This document shows positions 46,889 through 58,330 of a stretch of DNA of 64,000 nucleotides, one piece after another. The DNA comes from Sambucus nigra (taxonomy: Eukaryota; Streptophyta; Magnoliopsida; Dipsacales; Adoxaceae), in contig OX422221.1 in assembly GCA_949130495.1 (NCBI GenBank), positions 142,819,405 to 142,883,404 of the forward strand. The letters run 5' to 3'. The notes beneath the pieces are model-generated. The model was not told where the DNA came from. It worked only from the letters and a program-made list of their open reading frames with translations, and did no database searches. Position 1 is the stretch's first letter, and every line of letters begins with the position of its first letter. A program made the translations under genes and the position numbers.

Positions 46889-46990
46889 TCCAGATAAAAT
46901 ACTAAAGAGATGTGAGTTGGTATTTGATTATAACGTGTATCCAGATAAAATACTAACGAGATGTGAGTTGGTATTTGATTATAACGTGTA
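46889..46990. repeat. 51-bp tandem duplication in the G1 LTR
   Basis: Two adjacent 51-bp units begin TCCAGATAAAATACTAA and differ by one base (AAAGAG / AACGAG). The G2 LTRs have a single unit here. Confidence 0.92.
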
Positions 46991-47956
46991 TACATATGAT
47001 GTTATATGAATATTGAAAATATTGAATTTGTCGTGAGACTGAAATACGGCAATTTGGGAAATTTTGTTGAAACGCGCGTGACAATCGCATCAGGAACGTA
47101 ATTATTTTAATTAAAAAGTGAATTTTATTTTTATTAACCGTATGGTCATTTTGAGTGCGCCAACGTGTCCGGAAGGGTCGAAATAGTCAGAAAACACTGG
47201 CCGGGGGTTTAGTTTGGGTCCAGGGGCATTTTTGGGCCATACCGGCAACTTAAAAGGGTATTTTGGTAAGTTTGAAATTTTAGGATTATTAACCAACGGA
47301 TTTTGGAATTAAATATTAGGATATTAATAACCCACGAAGCCATTACCAGCAATTAACTGATTAGAGGGAAACGGGAGTTAGAGGAGGAAGTTAGAGAAAG
47401 TTTCCAAAGAGAAAACACAACCTCCATCTTCAACCTTCAACCTTGGGAGAAAAAGAGAGAGTGCAACCTTCATCATTCTACAACAAATTCAGAGAATAAT
47501 CCAAGGCAAGTGGTTTAATAACATTAATTTCAAGCGAATGCTTCTTCCATGCTTAGAAATTGTTATAATTGCATTGTATTGGGAGACTTATAAAAACCCA
47601 TGAAATTGGAGTTATAAATTCAGATTTTGTTATAGGGATGCATGTAGAATTGTTATTGGGTGATTATACTAAAAGAATTACGAGTTTTTATGTTACAAAA
47701 ACGGATTTAGTTATGGAAATTGATGACTTTAAATTTCTAGGGTTCATGTTCATAAGGTTTGGGAAAAATTGGGGAGTAATGATAATTAGATGATGTTTAG
47801 GAGGATTTGGCCCTATATAAATGTTGAGTTCTGACCTATGAATGGTTAGTGATGATTAGAAACCTTAAAATACTGTTGGGATGACTTTTAGATGAGATTA
47901 GAGGTGAAGAAAATTGAGAAAAACGAGATAGGAAAATTCTGGGCTCGTAACTGTCA

Positions 47957-48152
47957 CCTCGTTAGAAGACCTGTCCAGGTCGTTCGAACGAGCATCTAAC
48001 GAGCTGACAGTTTGCCTTCTAACGAGTTGGGTGTTCGTTCGATGCCTTTCGTTCGAACGAGATCTCGTTAGATTCCCCTTTCGTTCGAACGAACTCTCAT
48101 TCGAACGAACTCTCGTTCGAACGACCTCGTTCGAACGAGACTTCTAACGAGT
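47957..48152. repeat. CGTTCGAACG palindrome array in the G1 LTR
   Basis: Six or more blocks based on CGTTCGAACG and several CTCGTTAGA/TCTAACGAG half-sites are packed into about 195 bp. Neighbouring blocks are complementary, so the transcript could fold into many alternative hairpins. Confidence 0.9.
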
Positions 48153-49797
48153 TGACAGAATGACCTTTTTGGCCTGACTTGATTTCTAGTGTCTCGAAAC
48201 CTTGTGTAATTGATGAGATAACTTTCTTTTGTTAACTAATTGGTATAGTTGGGAGATTTGGGATATATTGAGGAGTAAAATATAGGATAGTGACTCGAAC
48301 CGAATGATAATTGTGGATTAGGATGCGGGTGACAAATCACGATGTGAGAATAATTGGAGACTTATATATATACAAAATCGGGGACATGTGAAATGTGTAA
48401 CACTAAAAGTTGGTATGAGAATGAGAAGTATACCTCTAATAAATTATGGTAATTACTAAGATGTGTGCATGCTTAGTAAATATATGATTTTATATGTATG
48501 ACATACCTACCATACTTGCTATCACGGGAGGTTTGCGTTAATTTAGGGCCATCTAATCTTTGTGTGCCTACGGGGGGGATATAGATTGGTACCTCGAGGA
48601 CATAGGTCAGAGAAGGACTTATTGGGAAGTTAATAAGTCTGCTGATCATGGGAGCGTAGGTATGTGCGTGACCCATGTCATGTGACTGTGTTCGCCTCCA
48701 TTGTTTGTGATTGTTGTTATCTGAGAACGATTCTTGAGAGATTCAGAATGCGTGATCCTTATGTACGTGATGTACCGGGATGGATAGCAGAGTATGTGAG
48801 CACCGCAGCTTAGTCTCGGGGTGCTAGTATTGTATATTTATGTTTAGAATAATATACGGTTAAAGGAAAAGAACTTGTGATGTTTATATTGTGAGAATAA
48901 TTATGGTAACGCATTGAGAAGAGAAATAGGGGGGATAACCTCCTGTAAATTTGTACTGCTAATAATTGGGAATTCGAGAATTTAAGTAACGCTCTCTATT
49001 TAATTGATAACATTGGAACTTATAGTACGAATCGAGTAGAAAGGTTAGAAGTTATTTTGGTCTAGATAGGTATGAGAATCACGTGTATGGGTACGGTATG
49101 TTAGGATTGCACAATTAGTCGAGAGGTGAGTATTTCATGTGAGAGCACGTCCTAACATGTATTTTGCATTCATTGTTTTAATGTTATTAAAGCACTTTCT
49201 ATTTTTAAAATACTCTCCACTTTCGGGCTCTGACCCGTTTGCTTTCAAATCTATTTTCTTGTAAAAACTTTTTAGGTGCCCAGCCACAACGACACCATGC
49301 ATAGGATTTCTATTCAGGTGACGATCTGTAGCTGTTGTGAAAGTTACAGGGCCTTGATAATAGACGCCTCATTTTCTAGTCTTGACTCCATATGCATTTT
49401 CATCATTTGTAGGGCATGTCGCCCATTTCTTTTAGAGACATTTTATATTTCAGTCATTTAGACTTTGGTTTGTAATTAATACAGGACGCCGACTTGTTTC
49501 TTTTATTTCCGTATTTGGAATTGTTGTGAGGAGTATTTCCTCCAGACTCATTATTATTTGATGGTTACTCTAGTTGGACTTTATTGTGAATGGTTATGTT
49601 ATTCTTTTATAATTCATTTATTGCATGTTAATCAGGCTTAATTTAAAATTTGACAAACTCGCTTTTTAAATACTAGGTGGTTAGTAATTATTAAAATGTT
49701 TTCGACAGTGATCCTATTAACTGAACCAACTTGACATTTTGTATTAATTTAATAAAGGAGTAGCTACCCGGTATTTAATTAGTCGGGGTGTCACAGG

Positions 49798-49809
49798 TGG
49801 TATCAGAAC
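49798..49809 (+). other. Primer-binding site of element G1
   Basis: TGGTATCAGAAC lies 2 bp after the LTR and matches initiator tRNA-Met with one change (GAGC to GAAC). Confidence 0.9.
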
Positions 49810-49978
49810 ATCAGGTTCTAGTGTCCTTTAGGATCTGTATGGCTTATTATGTTTTCGCTGAGCTTTCTTTGATGTAGAGCCCTATATTTTGGGACTGTTG
49901 TATTCTTTTATGTATGCTTCGCTCTTCAGCTATTTTGAGTTTATAACTACGAACTTATACACTTTACTCTTATTTCAG
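49810..49978 (+). other. Leader of G1 with donor- and acceptor-like ends
   Basis: CAG|GTTCTAG at 49812 resembles a 5' splice site. A T-rich stretch ending TTATTTCAG abuts the gag ATG at 49979. The interval would be an intron of about 164 nt. G2 and B have the same two ends; no splicing evidence is available. Confidence 0.4.
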
Positions 49979-51200
49979 ATGCCTTCACGACGTGCACCAT
50001 GGGTTCCTAGGAATGCACAGCTAGAGCCCCAGCCAGTACCAGTACAGGGCACCATGAATGCCGCCGAGGTTGCAGCCATTGTAGCCCAAGCGGTAAATGC
50101 CGCTCTAGCAGTTGTACAGCAGACACCACCCCAAGCGCCAGTAGTCGTGCCAGTTCAGGCACATGCATTCTCGTCTTCTTGGAAATGCGTACGTGATGCT
50201 TTTAAGAAAGCACACCCTCCGGAGTTCGCAGGTAGCTCCGATGTTCCGGTTTCAAGTCAGTGGAGGAAAGATATTCAGAGGCACTTGAGGATATATGAGT
50301 GCACCGATGTTCAGAAGAAGATACTAGATACTTTCAAGCTAGTTGGATCTGCATTGCAGTTGTGGGAGTCTATTACCACAGCAGAGGAGAGGGATACTCT
50401 CATGATACAGGAGTTTTGGGTGCGGTTCGATCGCAAGTATTTTCCGTCAGCTGTTCACATGGGAATGAGGAGAAAGTTGATGAATCTCAGATAGGAGGGA
50501 AAGACTGTGGCCGATTATGAGGCCGAATTCAAAAATCTACTGAATATTGTTCCGGATGAAATACCAACTGAGGAGAAGAAGATCCAGAAGTTCACAGATG
50601 GATTGACATGGAGGATCCGTCAGCATTTATTGGGGAATCTCTCGTTGGCCACTTATTCTGACGTGGTTAACGCTGCACTATTACACTGCCAGGATCACCA
50701 CTTTCACATGTCTGAGAGAAAGAGGTCAGGAGAGTCTAGCCATCAGGGCAGGACTGGAGGAAACGGTGCCAGTGGGGCACAATCTGCTCAGGGACAGAGG
50801 CAGGGTGACCAGGGTTCCCAGCAGGGGGATCATAAGAGATTCAGATCGGGGAATTTCAGAAACGGACAGGGAGGTTTCAGGCAGGGCCATCAGGGTCCGA
50901 ACGGCCATCAGGTCAAGCAGGGTCAGAATGGTCAACAGCAGTTTCAGCAGGGCCAACATGGCCAGGGGAGGAATGGTAATGGCCACCACGGACGAGGGCT
51001 GTAGGGACAGCAAGGGGGAAACTCCCCGGGGATGTGTTATACTTGTGGCAAGAATGGCCACAAATGCCAGGATTGTCCTGATAGGGGCAGGGCCCCAAAA
51101 CAGTAGCAGCAGAGTGCTCGACAGGAGCCACATAGGCCTATGTTTCCCGCCGCCCTCCCAGCACCACCATAGATGGCAGCACTACCACCCATTCCAGCGG
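49979..51200 (+). pseudogene. Gag of element G1
   Basis: The start is the ATG at 49979 (MPSRRAPWVPR), supported by the same N-terminus in B; an upstream in-frame ATG at 49889 belongs to the leader. Domains: Ala-rich N-terminus, FKKAHPPEFAGSSD, SQWRKDIQRHLRIYEC, EMRRKL-like, IVPDEIPTEEKK, WRIRQHLLGNLSLATYSD, LLHCQDHHFH, a Gln/Gly/Asn-rich stretch and an intact zinc knuckle (CYTCGKNGHKCQDC). TAG at 50492-50494 replaces a CAG; further stops at 51002-51004 and near 51104 and 51170. Confidence 0.88.
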
Positions 51201-51710
51201 TCCCAGTTCAGTAGGGACAACTTCAGTATGGGAGAGTGTATCAACTCCAGCATGCCGTAGCCCCGCAGGATCCACCAGCCATTGAGGGTATGTTCTCTAT
51301 TCAGGGGACTATGGGGCGTATTTTATTTGACACGGAGGCTACACATCGTTTCATTGCTATGAGATTTGCACGCATCATTGGGTTGTTAGACACCGCCAAG
51401 AGCACGATTTGGTTTACTTTACCCACGGATATGTTAGTGTTAGAGATGACCGAGTATAATGCCATTATTGGTATGGATTGGCTAGTTGCGTACCGAGCCA
51501 TGATTGACTATTTTAGTAGGAGTATTATCTTTTCCATTCCCGGGCAGGAGATGTTTTTAGTGGTGATGCCTCGCCCTGAGGGAGGATCGTCCACTCACTT
51601 ATACTATATAGAGGAGGAGACCTCTAAGGAAGTGGTGATACCACTTGATTCGATTCCGGTTGTTCGAGAGTTTGCCAACGTATTTCAGGATATACTTGTA
51701 TTACCTCCAA
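51201..51710 (+). pseudogene. Protease region of element G1
   Basis: The active site at 51329-51337 reads DTE (family DTG): the Gly codon GGG has become GAG. Compared with G2, about 80 bp between the TAKST and [10 protein letters not shown] motifs are deleted without shifting the frame. [15 protein letters not shown] and [17 protein letters not shown] follow. It is the only one of the four proteases with an internal deletion. Confidence 0.85.
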
Positions 51711-53030
51711 GTAGAGAGATAGATTTTGTGATTGATTTGACGCCGGGCACTCGGCCTATTGCCCGCGCACCTTACCATATGGCTCCAGCCGAGATGAGAG
51801 AGTTACGGGATCGGATTGAGCAGTTGTTGGGTCAGGGGTTTATCTGGAGGAGTACTTCGCCGTGGGGTGCTCCTGTGTTGTTCGTAAAGAAGAGGGATGG
51901 ATCATTGAGGTTATGTGTAGATTACCGGGAGTTGAATAGGGTCACGATACGGAATAAGTATTCGTTGCCCTGAATCGATGACCTATTCGACCAGCTGAGA
52001 GGAACTTCTTTCTTCTCAAAGATTGATTTACGATAAGGATACCATCAGTTACGTATCAGGGAAGAGGACGTCTCGAAGACTACTTTCTTAACGAGATATG
52101 GTTCCTACGAGTTTCGGGTTATGCCTTTTGGTTTGACCAATGCTCCAACCGTGTTTATGGACTTGATGAATAGGGTGTTTAGAGAGTTCCTAGATCAGTT
52201 CGTCATTGTCTTCATTGATGACATTCTGGTCTACTCCCAGACAGAAGAGGAGCACGCCGAGCATTTGAGACAGGTTTTGCAGACACTACGTCAAAACGAG
52301 CTGTATGCAAAGTATGAGAAGTGCGGGTTTTGGTTGAAAGAGGTTCAGTTTTTGGGGATTATTATTTCTGACCAGGGGATATCTGTTGATCTGGGGAAGG
52401 TATCCGCGGTGAGGGAGTGGGGGCAACCCAAGACACCGACTGAGATCCGTAGTATCTTGGGCCTAGCAGGATACTACATGAGGTTTATTCGGGGTTTCTC
52501 AAAGATAGAGGGTCCTTTGACACATCTGACTCGTAAAGGTGTGCCGTTCATTTGGAGTGATGCCTGTCAGTTGGCATTCTATGAGTTGAAGGACAAGTTA
52601 ACCTCAGCACCTATGTTAGCATTTCCGAGACTGGGAGTTGAGTATCTTGTTTACACCGATGCGTCCTTACAAGGACTTGGAGGTGTATTGCAGTAAGAGA
52701 GTCAGGCCATAGCTTATGCTTCCCGTAAGCTTAAGCCTCACGAGAAGAATTACCCCACTCATGACTTGGAGTTAGCGGCAGTTGTATTTGCCCTTCAGAT
52801 TTGGAGACATTATCTTCTGGGGGAGAAATTTCGATTGTTCACGGACCACAAGTCCCTACAGTACCTATTCACGCAGAAGGAGTTGAACATGCGGCAATGG
52901 AGGTGGCTTGAGTTTGTGAAGGATTACCAATTTGATATCCAATATCACCCGGGGAAGGCTAACGTTGTAGCAGACGCGTTGAGCCGTAGGCCAGTAGATG
53001 AGGTGGCCGAGGTGTGGAAGGTAAAGTGGA
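51711..53030 (+). pseudogene. Reverse transcriptase and RNase H of element G1
   Basis: [52 protein letters not shown], the FIDD box ([10 protein letters not shown]), [32 protein letters not shown] and [16 protein letters not shown] identify the two enzymes. Stops: TGA at 51971-51973 (CGA in G2), TAA near 52033, TAG at 52694-52696 (CAG in G2). Otherwise the frame is kept. Confidence 0.88.
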
Positions 53031-53378
53031 AGGAGTTGGGACACCAGGATGCAGTGGCCCGATCGTTCATGTCTGTAATGACAGTTACACCTCAGATTGT
53101 TACAAAGGTGGTAAAAGCACATGCAAATGACTCGTTCTGTCCGGAGCAGATAGTTTGATTACTAATAGAGGGAGCCGAGTCCTATACCGTTAGCTTAAAT
53201 GGGGGATTACGCTTCAATGGGAGACTGGTAGTTCCGGAAGGGGAGGAATTGCGACACGAGGTGATGGCAGAGTAGCACGGCTCACGGTTCGCGGTACATC
53301 CCGGTGGGGACAAAATGTACCAAGACATGAGACGTCAGTATTGGTGGAGCAGGATGAAGAGAGATATTGCCGTGTTTG
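53031..53378 (+). pseudogene. N-terminal integrase fragment of element G1
   Basis: The segment covers [11 protein letters not shown], the TGA at 53156-53158 (CGA in G2), GSRFAVHPGGDKMYQDMRRQ and YWWSRMKRDIAVF. It ends inside the zinc-binding region, just before the two Cys of the HHCC motif, because G2 is inserted there. Confidence 0.87.
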
Positions 53379-56332
53379 TGTAATACCCGGTATTTTCTGT
53401 GATATTTATTTATGGGGATTAATTGAATTAAATGTCTATTAATTGGAAATTAATCCGGATAAATATATTAACGAGATGTGAGTTATTATTTTATTATAAT
53501 GTGTATACTTGGCATTATATGATTATTGGTAATATTGAAATTATCACGTAATTGTAATACGACAATTTGGGAATTTTGCTTGACGCGTGTGACCGCCACG
53601 TCATGGTATTTTGTTATTAGATTAAAAAGTGAATTTTAATTCCATTAACTGTATGGTCGTTTTGAGTGCGCCAACGCATCCGGAAGGGTCGAGATAGTCA
53701 GAAAACACTAGCTGGAAGTTTAGTTTGGGTCCCGGGGTATTTGTGGGCCATACCGGAATCATAAAGGGTATTTTGGTAATTTGCATCTTTGGGAATTAAA
53801 AAGTGACGAAAATAGAAATTACAATCTGACTATTTCCTTAACCCACTTAACCCACTAACAACACTATGTGACAATATGGGCTACGGGGGAAGTTGATATA
53901 CCATTCTAACTTACCAAAAACCATAACACACCTCCATACTCCATTATCTTCAACCTTGGGAAGAGCTTGAGAGAGAGGGAGAAGGAAGAGAATTCTGCAG
54001 AAAATCAGAGGGAGAACAACCTAACTTTAAGATTCTACACCAAATTCTGAGATAAATTAAGGCAAGTGATTTAAACTCTTTTGATTCAAGATATGTTTCC
54101 ATGTTTAGGAATTTTCGAAATTGATTTTTGGAGATAAATTAGACCCATGAATTGGAAGTTAAAGGCCATGATTATGTAGGAATTGCATGTAGTATACTCT
54201 GGACGAATTCATAGGTTATAAAAAGAACCTTTGATGATCTAAAAGTGGAATTAGAAGGAGTTTCATGATGTTCTTGAATGGAAGAATTCTGGAAATTATT
54301 TTGATGTAATTTTGATCTAAACTAAGCCTTTAAATGAAGAATTATGGGACTTAGAATGTTAATACTGTTATAGGATGTTAGTATAATGTTATAGTAACCT
54401 TATATTTGAGTTTCATGCTTAAAAATGGAGTTTTGGGTCGAAACTGTAACTGCAAAACGAAGCAGTCCGTAACAGACCTGGTGCAATCGATCGATCGACA
54501 TTCATCAGTCGATCGATCGACCACCATCGATCGATCGAAGGTAAAGGTCGATCGATCGACCTTCCCAGAATGAATAAAGTTTTTCCTTAATTGAATTTTA
54601 ATGGTGTTAACCCTTGGATAATATTATTGGAGACATTGTGATTACCCTTAACTTTAAGGAAGACCAGTAGACATGATTATGAGATTGGACTTTAATTGAA
54701 ATTTAATTTGAGGAATTATTCTAAATAAATGAAATTCGTCATGTGAGATAATATTTGGGTTAATAGTACAAATTTGAATAATTTGATGAAATAAGGTTTG
54801 GGGCAGAAGTAAAGACCTTAGGTATAAAGATGTTATATGTGGGAATTATGGGAACTTAATAGTCTATTTGAGATAGGTTTTAAGTTTAAGAAATCATGAC
54901 GTGAGACGTGTCGACTATTTAATTTATATATTATCGGGATACTTGAAATATATGAATTGGGAATAATGGTATAATGATGTAGAGTATACCCTTATTAATA
55001 TTGAGATATCTAAGATGTGTGAATGCTTAGTATATAACCTTATGTGTATGACATACCTACCATACTTGCTATCACGGGAGGTTTACGTTCGCTTAGAGAC
55101 TTCTTATTATTGTGTTGTCCGGATTTAGATTGGTTACCTCGATGAACATAGGTCATAGAAGGACTTATTGTGATATTAATAAGTCTGCTGATCGTGGGAG
55201 CGTAGGTATGTGCGTGACCCATGTGATGGTGGCTGTGTTCGCCTCCACTTTTTGTGATGTTGTTATCTGAACGATTCCTGAGAGATTCGGAATACGTGAC
55301 CCTTGTGTACGTGATGTACTGGGATAGATAGCATAGTATGTGTGCACCGCAGCTTAGCCTTTGGGTGCTTGTATTGTATATTTATGATGTGAAAAATATA
55401 CGGTTATATGAGAAGGAATTTATTATGTTAAATTGTGAGTATAATTATGGTAATGTTTTGAAAAGATAAAAAGGGAACTTTTATCAATAAATGGTTTTGT
55501 TAGTAATTGGGAATTCGGAAATTAAAGTAGGACCCTCTATTTAATTGTTAATGATGGAACTTATAACGTGAACCGAGTAGATGTGATAGAAACTCTTTAG
55601 ATAGTTATGAGATAACACATGAATGGGTACAGGAACGTTAGGAGTGCACAGTTAGACGAGAGGTGAGTATCTCATGTGAGAGCACGTCCTAACATGTATT
55701 TTGCATATACTGTTTTAAATGTTTTTAAAGCACTTGCAGGTTTTTAAAATATCTCCACATTCGGGCTCTGACCCGTTTGCTTTCAAATCTATCTTTTTGT
55801 AAAAACCATTTTTAGGTGCCCAGCCACAAGGTCACCATGCATAGGAATCTCATTCTGATGATGAGCTGTAGCTGCTTGTGGAAGCTACAGGGATTTGCTT
55901 TTAGACGCTTATATCATTTGGATTCCTTATTCATTATTCCTCAATTGTAGGGCATGTTGGCCAAGTTCTATTAGATACATTTCCATTTCAGTTTTTCAGA
56001 CTTTGGCATGTATTCATTACAGTATTTAGTATTTCATTATTTACTTCAGTTGTGGGATTATGTTATGAGGAGTTTTTCCTCCAGTTTATTTATATCATGT
56101 GACGGTCATTCTATTTACTTCATTATGGTGAATGGTGTTATTATTTTTCTTTACACTTGTTGCATGTTAATCACACTTTAATTAAAATTTGACAACTTAC
56201 TTTTTAAATACTAGGTGGTTAGTAATAATAAAATGTTTTCGACAGTGATGCTATTAACTGAGCCAACTTGGCGTTTTGATTTAATTTAATAAAGGAGTAG
56301 CTACCCGGTATTTAATTAGTCGGGGTGTCACA
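53379..56332 (+). repeat. 5' LTR of element G2
   Basis: This 2954-bp LTR starts TGTAATACCCGG and ends GGGGTGTCACA. A four-block GATCGATCGA array lies at 54485-54563. The CCGGAAGGGTCGAGATAGTC block near 53680 is shared with all other Tekay-like LTRs of the window and is the most conserved part. Confidence 0.95.
54485..54563. repeat. TCGATCGATCGA palindrome array in the G2 5' LTR
   Basis: Four 12-bp self-complementary blocks are spaced by 8-10 bp. The 3' LTR copy (about 62309-62386) is the same except for one C-to-T change in the third block. Confidence 0.93.
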
Positions 56333-56334
56333 GG

Positions 56335-56346
56335 TGGTATCAGAGC
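56335..56346 (+). other. Primer-binding site of element G2
   Basis: TGGTATCAGAGC, 2 bp after the LTR, is a perfect complement to the 3' end of plant initiator tRNA-Met. Confidence 0.93.
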
Positions 56347-56517
56347 ATCAGGTTCTAGTGTCCATTAGGATCTGAACGGCTTATTATGTTTCCGCTGAGC
56401 TTTCTTTGATGTAGAGCCCTATATTTTAGGACTGTTGTATTCTTTTGTTTATGCTACGTTCTTCAGCTATTTTAAAGTTTATAACTGCGAACTTATAGAC
56501 TTTATTCTTATTTCAGA
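56347..56517 (+). other. Leader of G2 with donor- and acceptor-like ends
   Basis: It has the same plan as in G1: CAG|GTTCTAG at 56349 and a T-rich tract ending TTATTTCAG one base before the ATG at 56518. A possible intron of about 165 nt. Confidence 0.4.
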
Positions 56518-57640
56518 ATGCCTCCATGACGTGCACCACGAGTTCCCAGGAATGCGGCGCCAGAACCACAGCCCGCACCGGTTCAGGGCATGATGAACGC
56601 CGCTGAGGTTGCAGCTATTGTAGCCCAAGCGGTAAATGCCGCCATTGCCGTTGTTCAGCAGGCACCGCCTCAGGCGCCGGTTGCCGCGCCAGTTCAGGCA
56701 ACTTCATTCCCATCTTCTTGGGAACGTGTACGTGACGCTTTTCAGAAAGCGCATCCGCCAGAGCTTGCAGGTAGCTCAGATGTGGTAGTCTCGAGCCAAT
56801 GGAGGAAGGATATACAGCGGCACTTAAGGATGTATGAGTGCACGGATGTTCAGAAGCAGGTTCTAGCTACTTTCAAGCTAGTTGGATCTGCATTGCAGTG
56901 GTGGGAGTCTATTACCACCATAGAGGAGAGGGATACTCTCACTATTCATGAGTTCTGGGTGCGGTTTGACCGCAAGTACTTTCCGTCAGCTGTTCATACA
57001 GAAATGAGGAGGAGATTGATGAGTCTGAGGCAGGAGGGCAAGACCGTGGCCGAGTATGAGGCCGAGTTCACTAATCTGTTGAATATCGTTCCTGATGAGA
57101 TACCAACAGCGAAGAAGAAGATTGAGAAATTTACCGACGGGTTGACATGGAGGATCCGTCAGCATCTGTTAGGGAACCTTTCGTTGGACACTTATTCTGA
57201 TGTGGTTAACGCTGCTTTATTACACTGCCAGGATCACCGCTTTCATATGGTCGAGGGCAAGAGATCGGGAGAGTCTATCCATCAGGGCAGGACTGGAGGA
57301 CATGGTGCCGGTGGGGCACAATCTTTTCAGGGGCAGAGATAGGTAGAGCAGGGTTCTCAGTAGGGGGATCAAAAGAGGTTCCATTCAGGAGGTTTCAGGA
57401 ACGGTCAGGGAGGATTTCGGAATGGCCAACAAGGTCATAACGGCCATCAGGGCCAACAGGGTCAAAATGGTCAACATCAACAGTTTCAGCAGGGCCAGCA
57501 GGGCCAAGGGAGGAACGGTAACGGCCATCAGGGCCGGGGACAGCAAGGGCAGAGAGGAGGGAACTTCCCAGGGAAGTGTTTTGTTTATGGCAAGACTAGC
57601 CATAAGCGATAGGATTGTCCTGATAGGGGCAGGGCCCCAC
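56518..57640 (+). pseudogene. Gag of element G2
   Basis: The start is the ATG at 56518; codon 4 is TGA (56527-56529) where G1 and B have CGA/CGT/CGC-type Arg. The next Met is at 56590 (MMNAAEVAAIVAQAVN). Domains: FQKAHPPELAGSSD, SQWRKDIQRHLRMYEC, WWESITTIEERDTL, EMRRRLMSLRQEG, IVPDEIPTAKKK, WRIRQHLLGNLSLDTYSD and LLHCQDHRFH. TAG at 57340-57342, 57361-57363 and 57610-57612 all stand for CAG. The zinc knuckle is lost: its second Cys is Tyr and the stop at 57610 lies inside it. Confidence 0.9.
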
Positions 57641-58330
57641 AGCAGCAGCAGCAAGGAGCTCGCCAGGAGCCACAGAGGCCTATGTTTCCAGTCGCTCTTC
57701 CCGCACCACCACAGATGGCAGCATTGCCACCCATTCCAGCAGTTCCGGCTCAGCAGGGACAACTACAGTATGGACGTGTCTACAACGTCCACCAGGCAGC
57801 AGTTCCACAGGCACCGCCCGCGATTGAGGGTACGTTTTCTATCCATGGCACTATGGGTCGGGTACTGTTTCATACGGGGGCTACACATTGTTTTATAGCT
57901 ACACATTTCACGAAGGCGTTAGGGTTGTTAGCCACCGCGGAGAGCACAGTGACGTGTGTCGACTCACCATTAGGGAATGGGTCACTTATATTCTTTATAT
58001 GTCGGGGAGTGGGGGTAGAGATTGGTGGTTTGGTATTACCTGCGGACATGTTGGTATTAGATATGCATGTTCACGATGTGATTATCGGTATGGATTGGCT
58101 CGCTGATTATAGAGCCATGATTGATTGTTTCGGTGGGAGCATTGTTTTTGCCATTTTGGGGCAAGAGATGTTTGTAGTGGCGATGCCTCGCCCAGAGGGA
58201 GGATCAACCGCTCATTTGTATTACCTAGAGGAGGATACCTCTAAGAAGGTTGTGATTCCTTTAGATTCGATCCTAGTTGTCAAGGAGTATTCTGATGTGT
58301 TTCAGGAGATACCAGGCCTACCCCCCCAGT
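57641..58330 (+). pseudogene. Protease region of element G2
   Basis: This stretch is in frame with gag. The active site at 57871-57879 reads HTG, so the catalytic Asp codon (GAT/GAC) is CAT (His). The rest is well kept: TCVDSPLGNGSLIFFICRG, DVIIGMDWLADYRAMIDC and [18 protein letters not shown] run of seven C (58321-58327) has one C more than the in-frame version in A, shifting the ribosome out of the reverse transcriptase frame. Confidence 0.9.

Larger units (their letters stand above)
46815..49795 (+). repeat. 5' LTR of element G1
   Basis: This 2981-bp LTR starts TGTAATACCCCG and ends GGGGTGTCACA. It contains a 51-bp tandem duplication (46889-46990) and an array of CGTTCGAACG-type palindromes (47957-48152) at the position where B and G2 have GATCGATC blocks. 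Confidence 0.93.
46815..53378 (+). mobile_element. Element G1: Tekay-like chromovirus, interrupted by G2
   Basis: G1 has a 5' LTR, primer-binding site, gag, protease, reverse transcriptase, RNase H and the first part of integrase, then stops at 53378, exactly where the LTR of G2 starts. The rest of integrase, the chromodomain and the 3' LTR should lie beyond the window, after G2. All coding pieces from 49979 to 53378 are in one frame apart from a deletion in protease that keeps the frame; the damage is about nine nonsense codons. GTTTC at 46810-46814 would be the left target-site duplication. Confidence 0.9.

Noticed and set aside
54485..54563. CRISPR-like repeat-spacer array
   Set aside because: The blocks are 10-14 bp palindromes with 8-10 bp gaps inside a eukaryotic LTR; there are no 25-40 bp repeats with unique spacers and no cas genes.
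56335..56346. tRNA gene fragment
   Set aside because: TGGTATCAGAGC at 49798, 56335 and on the minus strand at 25449-25460 is only the primer-binding site complementary to the tRNA end; no cloverleaf surrounds it.
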